Positions 1 through 10,196 of a stretch of DNA of 64,000 bases are shown piece by piece. The stretch is from assembly GCF_001864835.1 (NCBI RefSeq), contig NZ_MJGI01000021.1, positions 269,565 to 333,564 of the forward strand. The letters are read 5' to 3'. Origin of the DNA: Curtobacterium sp. MCBA15_001. Lineage in GTDB: Bacteria; Actinomycetota; Actinomycetes; Actinomycetales; Microbacteriaceae. The notes beneath the pieces are model-generated. The model was not told where the DNA came from. It saw only the letters and a list, made by a program, of their open reading frames with translations, and did not search any database. Made by a program: the position numbers and the translations under genes. Position 1 is the first letter of the stretch. Each line of letters opens with the position of its first letter.

Positions 1-216
1 CTCGGGGGACTCGCCTGGTTCGCGATCGACCCGTTCCCGGGCTCGTTCCCGCTCATCGAGGCGTGGTGGCCGGACGCGATCACCCAGCCGCAGCACGTCG
101 GGAGTGCCTACTGGCAGCTGGCCGGACTCGGCATCGAGCTGTGCGGGTTCGGGCTGCTCGGGACGTTGCTCGTGGTGGCGCTCACACGGCCGTCCGGCTC
201 CTCGGTTCATCACTGA
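1..216 (+). CDS. C-terminal fragment of a membrane protein (start outside window)
   Basis: The frame is open from the first base and closes at TGA 214-216, leaving the last 71 residues. The fragment has an aromatic, proline-rich segment (WWPDAITQPQH) and then one hydrophobic helix of about 20 residues (fragment residues 43-62) before a short Ser/His tail, so the parent was probably an integral membrane protein. No family is recognised from this piece. The next gene, 39 bp downstream on the same strand, has its own ribosome binding site and signal peptide, so joint function is not implied. Confidence 0.6.
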   Translation, partial: LGGLAWFAIDPFPGSFPLIEAWWPDAITQPQHVGSAYWQLAGLGIELCGFGLLGTLLVVALTRPSGSSVHH

Positions 217-255
217 TATTCTGCATTCTTCATTCATGAAGGAAGCAGGACCCCC

Positions 256-1311
256 TTGCAGAAGCAGTACATCCCGAGCATCATCGCGTTGGCGCTCCTC
301 GGCGCCGTCGCGCTGCCAGCCGCCGCGAACGCCGCTCCCGCGCAGCCGGTCAAGACCCCACAGATCCAGGGCGTCGGTGGGAACGGCCAGTGGAACCTCG
401 TGGGCAGCGGCTCGAACGCCGCAGGTGAGGTGTCGGTCCGGAGCTCCGAAGGCATCAGCATCGGCAGCGTGGCGGGCGCGACCGGGTTCAAGAACAAGAA
501 GGTCGTCGTCACGGACGAGAACGGTGCCGAGGTCTGCGACTCGGGCGCCACCGCCGGTCAGTCGACCGCCTGGATGTGCACGGCGATGCCGCACATGCTG
601 CCGGTCGGTGATCACACCCTGACCGCCGTCGCCTACAGCAAGGACGGCTCGCGTCGCTCGGCGACGTCCCGCCCGGTGACCGTGCACGTGCTCGAGGGCA
701 CGCCGCAGACCGGTGCACCGACCGCGCCGGAGGTCTCGGTCAGCCACGAGGGCACCACGACGACCGTGGAGTTCACCAGCGGCGTGCCGTACGGACAGCT
801 GAAGACCTTCGCCGCGGACGGCAAGGTCTCCGTCACGAAGTACCTCGACGAGCACGGCTCCACCGCACTCACGTTCGACGACTCCGACCTGCGCGGCGCT
901 GTCACCTACACCGCCGTCGTGGTCGACGCGAAGAACGTCGCCTCCGACCCGACCGCCTTCACGGTCGGCAGCGGCCAGCCCGACTCGACGGTCGTCGAGG
1001 CACCCGGCCCCGTCGACCCGGAGTTCTCCGTGGGAACCGGTGACGAGACCATCGCCCGACCCGAGCTCGGGTCGGTCCACGAGTTCAACCGGAACGGCGT
1101 CCACTGGATGGTCGTGAACGCGAAGGGTGTCGCCGGCGCCGAGGCGGTCTTCACCGACGCGCGCGGTGTCGAGACGAAGGGCGAGTTCTCGTCGACGGGT
1201 TCGCTCGTCATCCGGATCGACCTGCCGTACGGCGCCGAGCCCGTAGTCGCCCTCGTGCAGGAGGTCGACGGGGTCGCTTCGGCACCGTTGACGGTCCGAC
1301 CGAGCAAGTAG
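256..1311 (+). CDS. Secreted protein with bacterial Ig-like repeats
   Basis: 351-residue exported protein of unknown function. Residues 1-27 form a Sec signal peptide (basic MQKQ start, hydrophobic core LALLGAVALPAA, likely cleavage after AANA). The mature part is Gly/Ser/Thr/Val rich and looks like about three beta-sandwich, Ig-like segments (roughly 30-120, 130-220, 235-345), with no cysteine pairs, anchor or catalytic motif visible. The start is TTG at 256, chosen because an AAGGAAGCAGGA purine-rich site sits just upstream; an ATG at 235 is in another frame. A GC-rich hairpin follows the stop. Plausibly an extracellular binding or structural protein; substrate unknown. Confidence 0.75.
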   Translation: MQKQYIPSIIALALLGAVALPAAANAAPAQPVKTPQIQGVGGNGQWNLVGSGSNAAGEVSVRSSEGISIGSVAGATGFKNKKVVVTDENGAEVCDSGATAGQSTAWMCTAMPHMLPVGDHTLTAVAYSKDGSRRSATSRPVTVHVLEGTPQTGAPTAPEVSVSHEGTTTTVEFTSGVPYGQLKTFAADGKVSVTKYLDEHGSTALTFDDSDLRGAVTYTAVVVDAKNVASDPTAFTVGSGQPDSTVVEAPGPVDPEFSVGTGDETIARPELGSVHEFNRNGVHWMVVNAKGVAGAEAVFTDARGVETKGEFSSTGSLVIRIDLPYGAEPVVALVQEVDGVASAPLTVRPSK

Positions 1312-1321
1312 GCAGTACCGA

Positions 1322-1356
1322 GAGCGGGGCGTCGACCGGTGGTCGGCGCCCCGCTC
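1322..1356. terminator. GC-rich hairpin between convergent genes
   Basis: Inverted repeat GAGCGGGGCG (1322-1331) and CGCCCCGCTC (1347-1356) with a 15-nt loop, 10 bp after the stop of the secreted protein. There is no T-tract, as is common for terminators of high-GC actinobacteria. It may also serve the convergent minus-strand gene ending at 1416. Confidence 0.5.
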
Positions 1357-1357
1357 G

Positions 1358-1411
1358 TCGGTCTCAGGTCGTTCGTCGGTCCCAGGCCGTTCCTCGGTCT
1401 CGAGCCGTTCT
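1358..1411. repeat. Three tandem 18-bp imperfect direct repeats
   Basis: Units start at 1358, 1376 and 1394, each beginning TCGGTC and containing YCRRGYCGTTC. They fill the gap between the hairpin at 1322-1356 and the stop of the minus-strand GAF gene at 1416. Function unknown; could be replication slippage or a protein binding array. Confidence 0.6.
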
Positions 1412-1415
1412 TCCG

Positions 1416-2579
1416 TCAGCCCGCGGAGGTCGCGTGGCGGGTCAGCACCGCGACGGTGACGTCGGCGTCCGGCGCCGTCGGCAGCAGCGCCTGGACCCGG
1501 TCCGCGAAGTCGGCACCGGCACCGACCGCGAGGGCGGCCACCGCGGCGACGTCCCCGAGCCCCTGGAGCGCGAGGACGCCCCGGGTGAAGAGCACGAACC
1601 GGTCGCCCGGCGCCAGGGTCAGCTCGACGTGGGTGCGCCCGACCCCGCGCTGCAGGCCGATCGGCAGGTCGAGGGTCTGCAGGACGGTGGACGAGCCGTC
1701 TGCCCGGACGTGCAGCGCCAGCCCGTGGCCCGCGTCGACGTAGACCAGCCGTCCGGTCGCCGGGTCGACCCGTGCGTGGAACAGCGACCCGACGGCCGCC
1801 GAGGCGTCGAGGTCGTCACCGATCTGCGTCTCGAGCGCCGGGCCGTCCGACCCGAGATCCGCGTCCGTCCGAGCGACGACGGCGGCACGGATGGTCGCGG
1901 CGAGCAGTGCGGCGGCGCGCCCCACGGCCGACACCGACCCGACCGTCAGTCGGAGCGTGCCGTCCTCGGCCATCCGCCAGTCCGCGACGTCGCCCGAGTC
2001 CGCACGCGCCGACGACACCACGCGCAGGTCGTGTCCCGGGACGTCGACCGGATCCGGGGTCATGCCCACCAGGACCTTCCGCACGCGGTCCCGGTCCATC
2101 GCCTGCCCGAGTTCCCGTTCCGCCCAGCGGGCCAGGTCGGTGAGCAGCTCGAGTTCCTCGGCCGTCAGGGTGCGCGGGACGGCGTCCATGATGCACAGCG
2201 TGCCGACCTGCGTGCCGTCGGGCATCGCGAGCGGCGCCCCGGCGTAGAAGCGGATGCCCTGCTCGCGGACGGCGGCCATGTCACGGAAGCGCGGGTCGAG
2301 GGTCGCGTCCGTCACAGCGACCGGGCCGTCGTGCATGACGGTCACCGAGCAGAAGACCTCGCCAGCGGGTGCGTTCCCGCCCTGCTGCCAGCCCTGCGTG
2401 GACTGTGCGGTGACGACGTCGTGGTGCACCAGGTTGAGGAAGCTCAGCGGGACCCCGAACGCCTGCTGCGTCATGCGGGTGATCCGGTCGAACCGTTCCT
2501 CGGGACCGCTGCCGAGGATGCCGAGGGCCTCGACGGCAGCGGTCCTGCGGGTGGAGCTCTGATCCGTGGTGGTGGTCAC
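1416..2579 (-). CDS. GAF domain protein with degenerate SpoIIE/PP2C-like phosphatase domain
   Basis: 387-residue soluble protein. Residues about 25-165 match a GAF sensor domain of the kind fused to kinases and phosphatases (SFLNLVHHDVVTAQ, FYAGAPLAMPDGTQVGTLCIMD). Residues about 185-385 resemble SpoIIE-type phosphatases: the YVDAGHGLAL and LAPGDRFVLFTRGV blocks are present. Key metal-binding positions are altered: the usual DVxGHG block reads SVSAVGRA, and the YTDG aspartate is arginine (FTRGV). Dephosphorylation activity is therefore doubtful; a scaffold or ligand-sensing role is an inference. The start is GTG 2579, overlapping the stop of the ThuA-like gene as GTGA, so it is the last gene of a coupled three-gene operon. 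Confidence 0.75.
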   Translation of the reverse strand: MTTTTDQSSTRRTAAVEALGILGSGPEERFDRITRMTQQAFGVPLSFLNLVHHDVVTAQSTQGWQQGGNAPAGEVFCSVTVMHDGPVAVTDATLDPRFRDMAAVREQGIRFYAGAPLAMPDGTQVGTLCIMDAVPRTLTAEELELLTDLARWAERELGQAMDRDRVRKVLVGMTPDPVDVPGHDLRVVSSARADSGDVADWRMAEDGTLRLTVGSVSAVGRAAALLAATIRAAVVARTDADLGSDGPALETQIGDDLDASAAVGSLFHARVDPATGRLVYVDAGHGLALHVRADGSSTVLQTLDLPIGLQRGVGRTHVELTLAPGDRFVLFTRGVLALQGLGDVAAVAALAVGAGADFADRVQALLPTAPDADVTVAVLTRHATSAG

Positions 2580-3328
2580 CCGTCCTGTCTACCCGTACCC
2601 GCGGTCAGGAACCAGTCCCGGGGGTGGGGGTCCGCTGTCAGCGTCTGCCGCGCCGTGGTGGGCGCCGCCCAGCCGGCCGCGTTCGCCAGGACCCGCTGGA
2701 TGTCCGGGTGGTGGTACACCGGGTACTCCTGGTCGCCGGGCGAGAAGTAGAACACCCGTCCGCGGCCGCGGCGGTAGGCAACACCCGAGCGGAAGACCTC
2801 GCCACCCGCGAACGTCGACAGGAAGACCTCTTCGTCCGGGCGGGGAATGTCGAAGTACTCGCCGTACATCTCCTGCCGGTCGATGACGATCGGGTGCGGG
2901 ACGCCCTCGGCGATCGGGTGCTCGGGCGCGGTCGTCCAGACCAGCTCGCGCTCCCCGTCGTTGCGCCACTTCAGCGAGCACGTGGTGCCCATCAGGCGCT
3001 TGAACGGCAGCGAGTAGTGCCCGGAGTGCAGCACGACCAGGCCCATGCCCGCGTGCACGGCGTCGACCACGCGCTGCACCACCTGCTCCGACACCTGGTC
3101 GTGCGCAACGTGACCCCACCAGAACAGCACGTCGGTGGCGTCCAGGCGCTCCTGGGTCAGGCCGTGCTCCGGCTCCTGCAGCGTCGCCGTCGACACGGAG
3201 GCATCGGGGTGGTGCTGCTGCAGGGCGTCGGCGACCACGGTGTGGATGCCGTTCGGGTAGTGCCCGAGGACGACCGCGTCCCCGCGGCTCTCGTGCACGT
3301 TCTCGTTCCAGACGACGATGTTGGTCAC
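2576..3328 (-). CDS. ThuA-like domain protein
   Basis: 250-residue cytosolic protein of the ThuA family (class I glutamine-amidotransferase-like fold, linked to sugar utilisation). Visible family features are the N-terminal IVVWNENVHE strand, ATDVLFWWGHVAHD, GLVVLHSGHYSLPFKRLMGT, HPIAEGVPHPIVI with the EMYGEYFDIP block, and the C-terminal RGRGRVFYFSPGDQEYPVYHHPDIQRVLANA. The nucleophile cysteine of true amidotransferases is absent, as usual in this family. Its start overlaps the stop of the upstream oxidoreductase by 4 bp (ATGA, 3325-3328) and its stop overlaps the GAF gene start. ThuA genes commonly pair with Gfo/Idh/MocA dehydrogenases in sugar or inositol catabolism; the actual substrate is unknown. 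Confidence 0.88.
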   Translation of the reverse strand: MTNIVVWNENVHESRGDAVVLGHYPNGIHTVVADALQQHHPDASVSTATLQEPEHGLTQERLDATDVLFWWGHVAHDQVSEQVVQRVVDAVHAGMGLVVLHSGHYSLPFKRLMGTTCSLKWRNDGERELVWTTAPEHPIAEGVPHPIVIDRQEMYGEYFDIPRPDEEVFLSTFAGGEVFRSGVAYRRGRGRVFYFSPGDQEYPVYHHPDIQRVLANAAGWAAPTTARQTLTADPHPRDWFLTAGTGRQDG

Positions 3329-4434
3329 GCCTGCACCTCCACTTCGTGCCCGGCAGCCGCGGACGCGTAGATCGCGTCGACGACACGGCTCCGGTGCAGC
3401 GCGAACTCCCCGTGGTGGCCGTCGTGCAGGCCGCTGCGGATCGTCGCGATGAACTCCTCGATGACCCGCTGGTGGTGCCCCGACGGGACCTCCACCGCGG
3501 GTCGGGTGACGGTCGGGACGCCCTGCTCCTCGGAGTAGAGCGTCACGGTGCCCTCGGTCGCGTAGTTCCGGACGAACAGCCGGGCGCCACCGGTCGAGCC
3601 GAGCAGCTCGACCTCGATGTCCTCGGCGTCCTTGGAGTAGCTCGCCCAGCTCGCCTGCAGCTGCAGGCTCGAGCCGTCCTCGAACCGCAGCAGGGCGTTC
3701 GCGAAGTCCTCGACGTCGAACGGGCGGCCGGTCGCGGCGGAGACCGGACCCCGGCTGCTGCCGCCACGGCCGGCGCTGCCGAGCTCGTTGTAGGTCACCG
3801 CCGACGCGGTCACGACGCGGGGCTCGCCCATCAGGTGCAGCGCGATGTCGAGCACGTGCGAACCGAGGTCGATGAGCGGCCCACCGCCCGCCGTCTCCTT
3901 GTTCGCGAACCAGCTCTGGATGCCCGGGATGCCCGCACGGCGGAGCCAGCTGGCACGGGCGTGGTAGACGTGGCCGAGCGGATCGCCCTGGGCCAGGTGG
4001 GCCGCCAGGAACTGCACGTCGGCGCGGCGACGGTGGTTGTATGCGACCTCGAGCACGCGGTCGTTGCGCACTGCGGCGTCGACCATCTCCTGCGCCTGGT
4101 CGCCGGTCGTCGCGAGCGGCTTCTCGCAGAAGACGTGCTTGCCGGACTCGAGCGCAGCGACCGCGATCGGGTGGTGCAGCGCGTTCGGCACGCCGATGGA
4201 GACGATGTCGAGGTCGTCGCGGGCGACCAGGTCCTGCCAGTCCTCGTACCGGTTCGGCACGTGCCGGGACTCGGCGAGCTCCGCCAGTCGTGCGGGTTCC
4301 TGCCCTGCGAGCGCCACCACCTCGACTCCGGGCAGGGCCGTGTAGGCATCGAGGTGCGTGGTCCCGGCGAACCCGAGCCCCACCACCCCGACGCGCAGCG
4401 TGCGGGTCGGATCCGTCGTCGTGTTGGTCGTCAT
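3325..4434 (-). CDS. Gfo/Idh/MocA family oxidoreductase
   Basis: 369-residue NAD(P)-dependent sugar or polyol dehydrogenase. The Rossmann motif is at residues about 13-20 (VGVVGLGFAG); the family EKP signature is in HVFCEKPLATT, and AYNHRR and GGGPLIDLGSHVLDIALHLMG give the substrate pocket and conserved histidine region. The ATG at 4434 is preferred over the in-frame ATG at 4440 because GGAG lies 8 nt before it. First gene of an operon with the ThuA-like and GAF genes. A 16-bp near-palindrome centred on ATCGAT at 4466-4481, 32 bp upstream, resembles a LacI-family operator, which would fit sugar-responsive control. Substrate not assignable from sequence. Confidence 0.9.
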   Translation of the reverse strand: MTTNTTTDPTRTLRVGVVGLGFAGTTHLDAYTALPGVEVVALAGQEPARLAELAESRHVPNRYEDWQDLVARDDLDIVSIGVPNALHHPIAVAALESGKHVFCEKPLATTGDQAQEMVDAAVRNDRVLEVAYNHRRRADVQFLAAHLAQGDPLGHVYHARASWLRRAGIPGIQSWFANKETAGGGPLIDLGSHVLDIALHLMGEPRVVTASAVTYNELGSAGRGGSSRGPVSAATGRPFDVEDFANALLRFEDGSSLQLQASWASYSKDAEDIEVELLGSTGGARLFVRNYATEGTVTLYSEEQGVPTVTRPAVEVPSGHHQRVIEEFIATIRSGLHDGHHGEFALHRSRVVDAIYASAAAGHEVEVQA

Positions 4435-4465
4435 CGACATGGCTCCGACGCTACCCGAGGCCCGG

Positions 4466-4481
4466 GTCGAATCGATACGAC
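4466..4481. promoter_or_regulatory. LacI-like operator candidate
   Basis: GTCGAATCGATACGAC is a dyad with 14 of 16 positions symmetric around the ATCGAT core. It lies 32 bp upstream of the oxidoreductase start and 59 bp upstream of the divergent DUF3817 gene. LacI-family repressors of sugar operons bind such CG-centred palindromes. No LacI gene is in the window. Confidence 0.4.
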
Positions 4482-4540
4482 CTGCGGCGTGTTGCCTGCT
4501 GCACGGCCGATGGACATGTGGTGTCCGCGACGATGGGACC

Positions 4541-4999
4541 ATGACGCCACGATCCCTGTTCCGCGCCCTCGCAGTGGCCGAACTCGTGACCTGGACGATG
4601 CTCCTGGTGGGCATGCTCATGAAGTACGCGCTCGGGTTGGGCGACCTACCGGTGCGCATCGGAGGCAGCGTCCACGGCTTCGTGTTCCTGGCGTACCTGG
4701 TCGTGGCGACGGTGGTCGCGGTGAACCAGCGGTGGTCGTTCGGTACGACGGCGCTCGGCTGGGCGAGTGCGATCGTGCCCTACACGACGCTGCCGTTCGA
4801 GTCCGGCGTCGCCCGACGCGGCATGCTCGAGGGTCCCTGGCGTCGATCGCCCGACCTCGGCGCGCGTCCGGGTCCGCTCGACCGCCTGCTGTTCGCCGTC
4901 GTGGCGCACCCGTTCGTGGCCGCGCTGGTCGGCATCGTGCTGGTCGCGGTGGTCTTCGCGGTCCTGCTGACGCTCGGCCCGCCCGTCCCGTCCCGCTGA
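4541..4999 (+). CDS. DUF3817 family membrane protein
   Basis: 152-residue integral membrane protein with three or four helices: residues about 8-30, 45-62, 65-88 and 122-147. The first part carries the DUF3817 pattern (RALAVAELVTWTMLL, VRIGGSVHGFVFLAYLV), a family of small actinobacterial membrane proteins of unknown function. The C-terminal third, after a short charged stretch (GPWRRSPDLGARPGP), adds an extra helix. The ATG at 4541 starts the conserved domain directly; longer upstream frames run into the divergent promoter. It converges on icd with a perfect palindrome between them. Confidence 0.8.
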   Translation: MTPRSLFRALAVAELVTWTMLLVGMLMKYALGLGDLPVRIGGSVHGFVFLAYLVVATVVAVNQRWSFGTTALGWASAIVPYTTLPFESGVARRGMLEGPWRRSPDLGARPGPLDRLLFAVVAHPFVAALVGIVLVAVVFAVLLTLGPPVPSR

Positions 5000-5160
5000 C
5001 CGGGCGCGACCTCCTCGAGCGGTCCCCGGCCGACTCCTCGAGGTCGCACGACTTGCCGCTCAGGTCTGCCGAGGTTCCAGCACCGACCGGTGCGCTCGTC
5101 CGAGATGCCGGAATTCTGGAACCTGGGGGGCGAGAGCATGCGCCGGGCGCGACCACGTGA

Positions 5161-5198
5161 CGGACGGGAGGCCCGGTGCCAGCTGGCACCGGGCCTCC
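5161..5198. repeat. Dispersed palindromic repeat, copy 1 (bidirectional terminator candidate)
   Basis: Perfect 32-bp palindrome at 5167-5198, built from GGAGGCCCGGTGCCAG and its reverse complement without a spacer. The 38 bases from 5161 are identical to 14861-14898. It lies between the convergent DUF3817 and icd genes, 19 bp from the icd stop, so it probably terminates both. Confidence 0.75.
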
Positions 5199-5217
5199 TG
5201 TCTGTGGAGTGGCGCGC

Positions 5218-7428
<2,211 letters not shown>

Positions 7429-7488
7429 GCTGGCGGGTACTCCCTTGTTCGCACGTCGGTGGCTCCACGGTACTCGTGGTCGGCGATG

Positions 7489-7502
7489 TCTCGACATCAA
7501 GA
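7489..7502. promoter_or_regulatory. Dyad operator candidate upstream of icd
   Basis: TCTCGACATCAAGA, a two-arm dyad TCTYGA-N2-TCRAGA with one mismatch, sits 61-74 bp upstream of the icd start and about 100 bp before the divergent small gene. The form resembles operators of MarR-type regulators; the regulator is not in the window. Confidence 0.4.
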
Positions 7503-7597
7503 TACATGGAGCATCCGGACTTCCAGACGAGGTCCAGGAACCTCACTGCCGGCGCTTGGCGGGCGGTCGTGCAATGGACGTGTCGAGAGGAGCCACC

Positions 7598-7873
7598 ATG
7601 TCAGCACCACGTCGTCGTCCCGAGGACTCCGGGTGGACCGTTGAGGACCTCCGCTCCGCCTGGGCCGCGGACGGCAGCGGGCCCTTCCGCTACGCGCCGG
7701 ACGGGTCCGGACCGTACTCGTACGACCCCGACGGCAGCGGGCCGTGGCTGGTGGAAGCACCCCGTCGACGTCGACCGTGGTCCGTCGTGGGCAGCGGCGC
7801 GCTCGCCCTCGCGGTGGTCGTGGGGAGCGTCGCACTCATCGCGACCCCGCTCGGTGCCACCCTGGGGGTGTGA
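7598..7873 (+). CDS. Small single-span membrane protein with three DGSGP repeats
   Basis: 91 residues. Residues 24-53 contain three 10-residue units built on DGSGPxxY ([30 protein letters not shown]), followed by a basic patch (PRRRRPW) and one membrane helix (about 64-87). Topology by the positive-inside rule would put the repeats in the cytoplasm. ATG 7598 is preceded by GAGAGGAG, a good ribosome binding site; an in-frame ATG at 7574 lacks one. Its last codon and stop overlap the antiporter start (GTGTGA), so translation is probably coupled. No known family recognised; a small accessory or regulatory partner of the antiporter is an inference. Confidence 0.7.
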   Translation: MSAPRRRPEDSGWTVEDLRSAWAADGSGPFRYAPDGSGPYSYDPDGSGPWLVEAPRRRRPWSVVGSGALALAVVVGSVALIATPLGATLGV

Positions 7874-9573
7874 CAGGACTCCTCGTCGGCGGGCTGCTCG
7901 GACTGCTCGTCATCGCCGGCGCCGCCGTGCTCGGCCCGCGCATCGGCATCGCCGCGCCCCTCGTGCTCGTCGCGGTGGGCATCGTCGCCAGCCTGGTGCC
8001 GTGGATCCCGGACGCCGACATCGACCCCGAGCTGATCCTCGCCGGGGTGCTCCCACCGCTGCTGTACGCGTCGGCGGTGTCGATGCCGACGATGAACTTC
8101 CGGCGGGAGTTCGGCGCGATCAGCGGGTTGTCGGTCGTGCTCGTCGTCGCGAGCTCGGTCGTGCTCGGACTGTTCTTCGCGCTCGTGGTGCCGGGTCTCG
8201 GTCTGGCGTGGGGCATCGCCCTCGGCGCGATCGTCAGCCCCACCGACGCCGTGGCCACCTCGATCGTCAAGCAGACGTCGGTCTCCCGTCGAGTGGTCGC
8301 GATACTGGACGGCGAGTCCCTGCTCAACGACGCGACCGCGCTCGTGATCCTGCGCACGGCGATCGTCGCCGGTGCCGCGTCGTTCTCGTTCTGGGGTGCC
8401 GTGGGGGACTTCGCCTACGCGGTGGTCGTGGCGGTGGCGATCGGCCTGGTCGTCGGGTGGCTGAACCTGTGGGTGCGGTCGCGGGTGTCGAACGCCACGG
8501 TCAACACGGCGCTGTCGTTCGCGGTGCCGTTCGTCGCCTCGCTGCCGGCCGAGCACCTGCGCGCCTCGGGCCTGGTGGCGGCGGTCGTCGCGGGCCTGGT
8601 CACCGGGATCCGGGCGCCCCGGGTCCTGCCGCCGACGCACCGACTGTCGGACGCGCAGAACTGGGGCACCGTCGCGTTCGTGCTCGAGGGCGCGGTGTTC
8701 CTGGTGATGGGCCTCGAGCTCGCGTCCATCGTCGCCGACGTGCAGCGCGACCACGCCGGCGTCGTCCCGGCCCTGCTCATCGCCGTCGGCGCCCTGGTCC
8801 TCACGGTGCTCGTGCGGACGGCCTACGTCGTCCCGCTGCTGCTCGGCCTGTCACGACGGGCCCGACGTCAGGGTCGGCTGCAGGAGCGACTCGAGGAGTA
8901 CCGGAGCGGGGACCGCGAGGCGGCGAGTCGAGCGGTCCAGGACCACCGGTTCGGCAACCGGCCGCCGAGCGAGCGCGACCTCGAGCGGTTCGGCACCCGG
9001 GTGCGGCAGGTCCTGGCGGACATCCGCTACTTCGCCGCCGCACCGCTCGGGTGGCGCGAGGGGACCGCGGTCGTGTGGGCCGGGATGCGCGGTGCGGTCA
9101 CCGTCGCCGCCGCCCAGACCCTGCCGGCCGGGACGCCGCAGAAGTCCCTGCTGGTGTTCGTCGCGTTCGCGGTCGCCGGGCTGTCGCTGCTGCTGCAGGG
9201 CGGCACGATCGGGCCGCTGTTGCGCCGGATCAGCCCGCCCGCACCCGACGACGCGGTCCGCGACGCCGAGGAGCGAGGCCGGTTGCTGGAGCTGATGCGG
9301 AGCGCTGCCGAGCAGGTGACCGCGGCGAGCGCCGACGACGCCACGACGAACGCCCGGACGCGCGAGGAGCTCGAGGCGTCCGACCCCGCCGAGCTCCGCG
9401 CCTGGTTCGGGCGCGAGAAGGTCCGCCGGCTGCAGGTCCTCGACGCCCAGCGGTCGGTCCTGCTCGACGCGCGGGACGAGGGCACGTTCGACGCCGAGGT
9501 GCTGGAGTCGGTGCTCGGCAACCTGGACGCCGAACAGATCGCCCTCGAGCTGCGGGGCGGTCCGACGGGCTGA
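7870..9573 (+). CDS. Na+/H+ antiporter, CPA1 (NhaP-like) family
   Basis: 567-residue integral membrane protein. The first 380 residues hold about 11-12 helices with CPA1 hallmarks: ELILAGVLPPLLYASA, the ion-binding IVSPTDAVAT motif (around residue 125), LDGESLLNDATALV, and LEGAVFLVMGLEL. The C-terminal 190 residues are a charged cytoplasmic tail with a predicted helical stretch (RTREELEASDPAELRAWFGREKVRRLQVLDAQR), typical of the regulatory tail of this family. It would exchange Na+ (or K+) for protons to control pH and salt. GTG 7870 overlaps the stop of the small repeat protein; upstream frame is not conserved-looking. Confidence 0.92.
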   Translation: MTGLLVGGLLGLLVIAGAAVLGPRIGIAAPLVLVAVGIVASLVPWIPDADIDPELILAGVLPPLLYASAVSMPTMNFRREFGAISGLSVVLVVASSVVLGLFFALVVPGLGLAWGIALGAIVSPTDAVATSIVKQTSVSRRVVAILDGESLLNDATALVILRTAIVAGAASFSFWGAVGDFAYAVVVAVAIGLVVGWLNLWVRSRVSNATVNTALSFAVPFVASLPAEHLRASGLVAAVVAGLVTGIRAPRVLPPTHRLSDAQNWGTVAFVLEGAVFLVMGLELASIVADVQRDHAGVVPALLIAVGALVLTVLVRTAYVVPLLLGLSRRARRQGRLQERLEEYRSGDREAASRAVQDHRFGNRPPSERDLERFGTRVRQVLADIRYFAAAPLGWREGTAVVWAGMRGAVTVAAAQTLPAGTPQKSLLVFVAFAVAGLSLLLQGGTIGPLLRRISPPAPDDAVRDAEERGRLLELMRSAAEQVTAASADDATTNARTREELEASDPAELRAWFGREKVRRLQVLDAQRSVLLDARDEGTFDAEVLESVLGNLDAEQIALELRGGPTG

Positions 9574-9608
9574 CCGTCGCGTGGGCCGCCGGGTCCCGAC
9601 CGCTCGGG

Positions 9609-10103
9609 TCAGTGGCCGATCGAGATGCGGAAGACCCGCACACCGGCTGCCTGCAGTGCCGCCAGGCCCAGGCGGAGCCGCATCGTGCGGAACGGCCGGC
9701 GGAAGCCCGACGGCGCCGAAGCCGCACCGATCTGGTGCAGCACCTCGGACGTCAGGGTCCTCTCGAGCTTCGGGACGAGCCGGGTCGCACCGGAGACGGT
9801 GATGACGATGCGGACCGCGTGCGGCGTCAGCAGCGGAGCGATCAGGTCGGCGGCCTCGTGCGCGCGGTGGAAGGCCGGGTCATCGCCCGGGCGGCGGATC
9901 GCGATCACGGCGAGCTCGGCCTCGGCGCGCTCGGAGGGATCGGGGAGGTCGTCGACGCCGACCACCCGCATCCGTGCCGCATCGACCCCGGCGCGCACCG
10001 CGGCGACCCGCAGCACCGGCAGGAGTTCCTGCGTGCCTGCGAGCACGACCTCGGCGCGCTGCAGGTCGATGGGTTCGTGCCGTTCCCGGGGCGTACGGGC
10101 CAT
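9609..10103 (-). CDS. Hypothetical protein
   Basis: 164 residues, soluble, Arg-rich. The N-terminal part (DLQRAEVVLAGTQELLPVLRVAAVRAGVDAARMRVVGVDDLPDP) and the middle (AELAVIAIRRPGDDPAFHRAHEAADLIAP) alternate strands and helices, but no motif is recognised. Start ATG 10103 is preceded by a purine-rich AAGGAC stretch. It converges with the antiporter and is divergent from the M23 peptidase gene 93 bp away. Coding character (third-position GC) is good, so it is likely real. Confidence 0.65.
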   Translation of the reverse strand: MARTPRERHEPIDLQRAEVVLAGTQELLPVLRVAAVRAGVDAARMRVVGVDDLPDPSERAEAELAVIAIRRPGDDPAFHRAHEAADLIAPLLTPHAVRIVITVSGATRLVPKLERTLTSEVLHQIGAASAPSGFRRPFRTMRLRLGLAALQAAGVRVFRISIGH

Positions 10104-10196
10104 CGGGGGGTCCTTCCGCTCGCTCGGGTCCCCACGCTACTGATCCCGCCTGGGGGCTGTACAACCGGACAGCTTCGTGCAGAATGGTCTGCGGCC

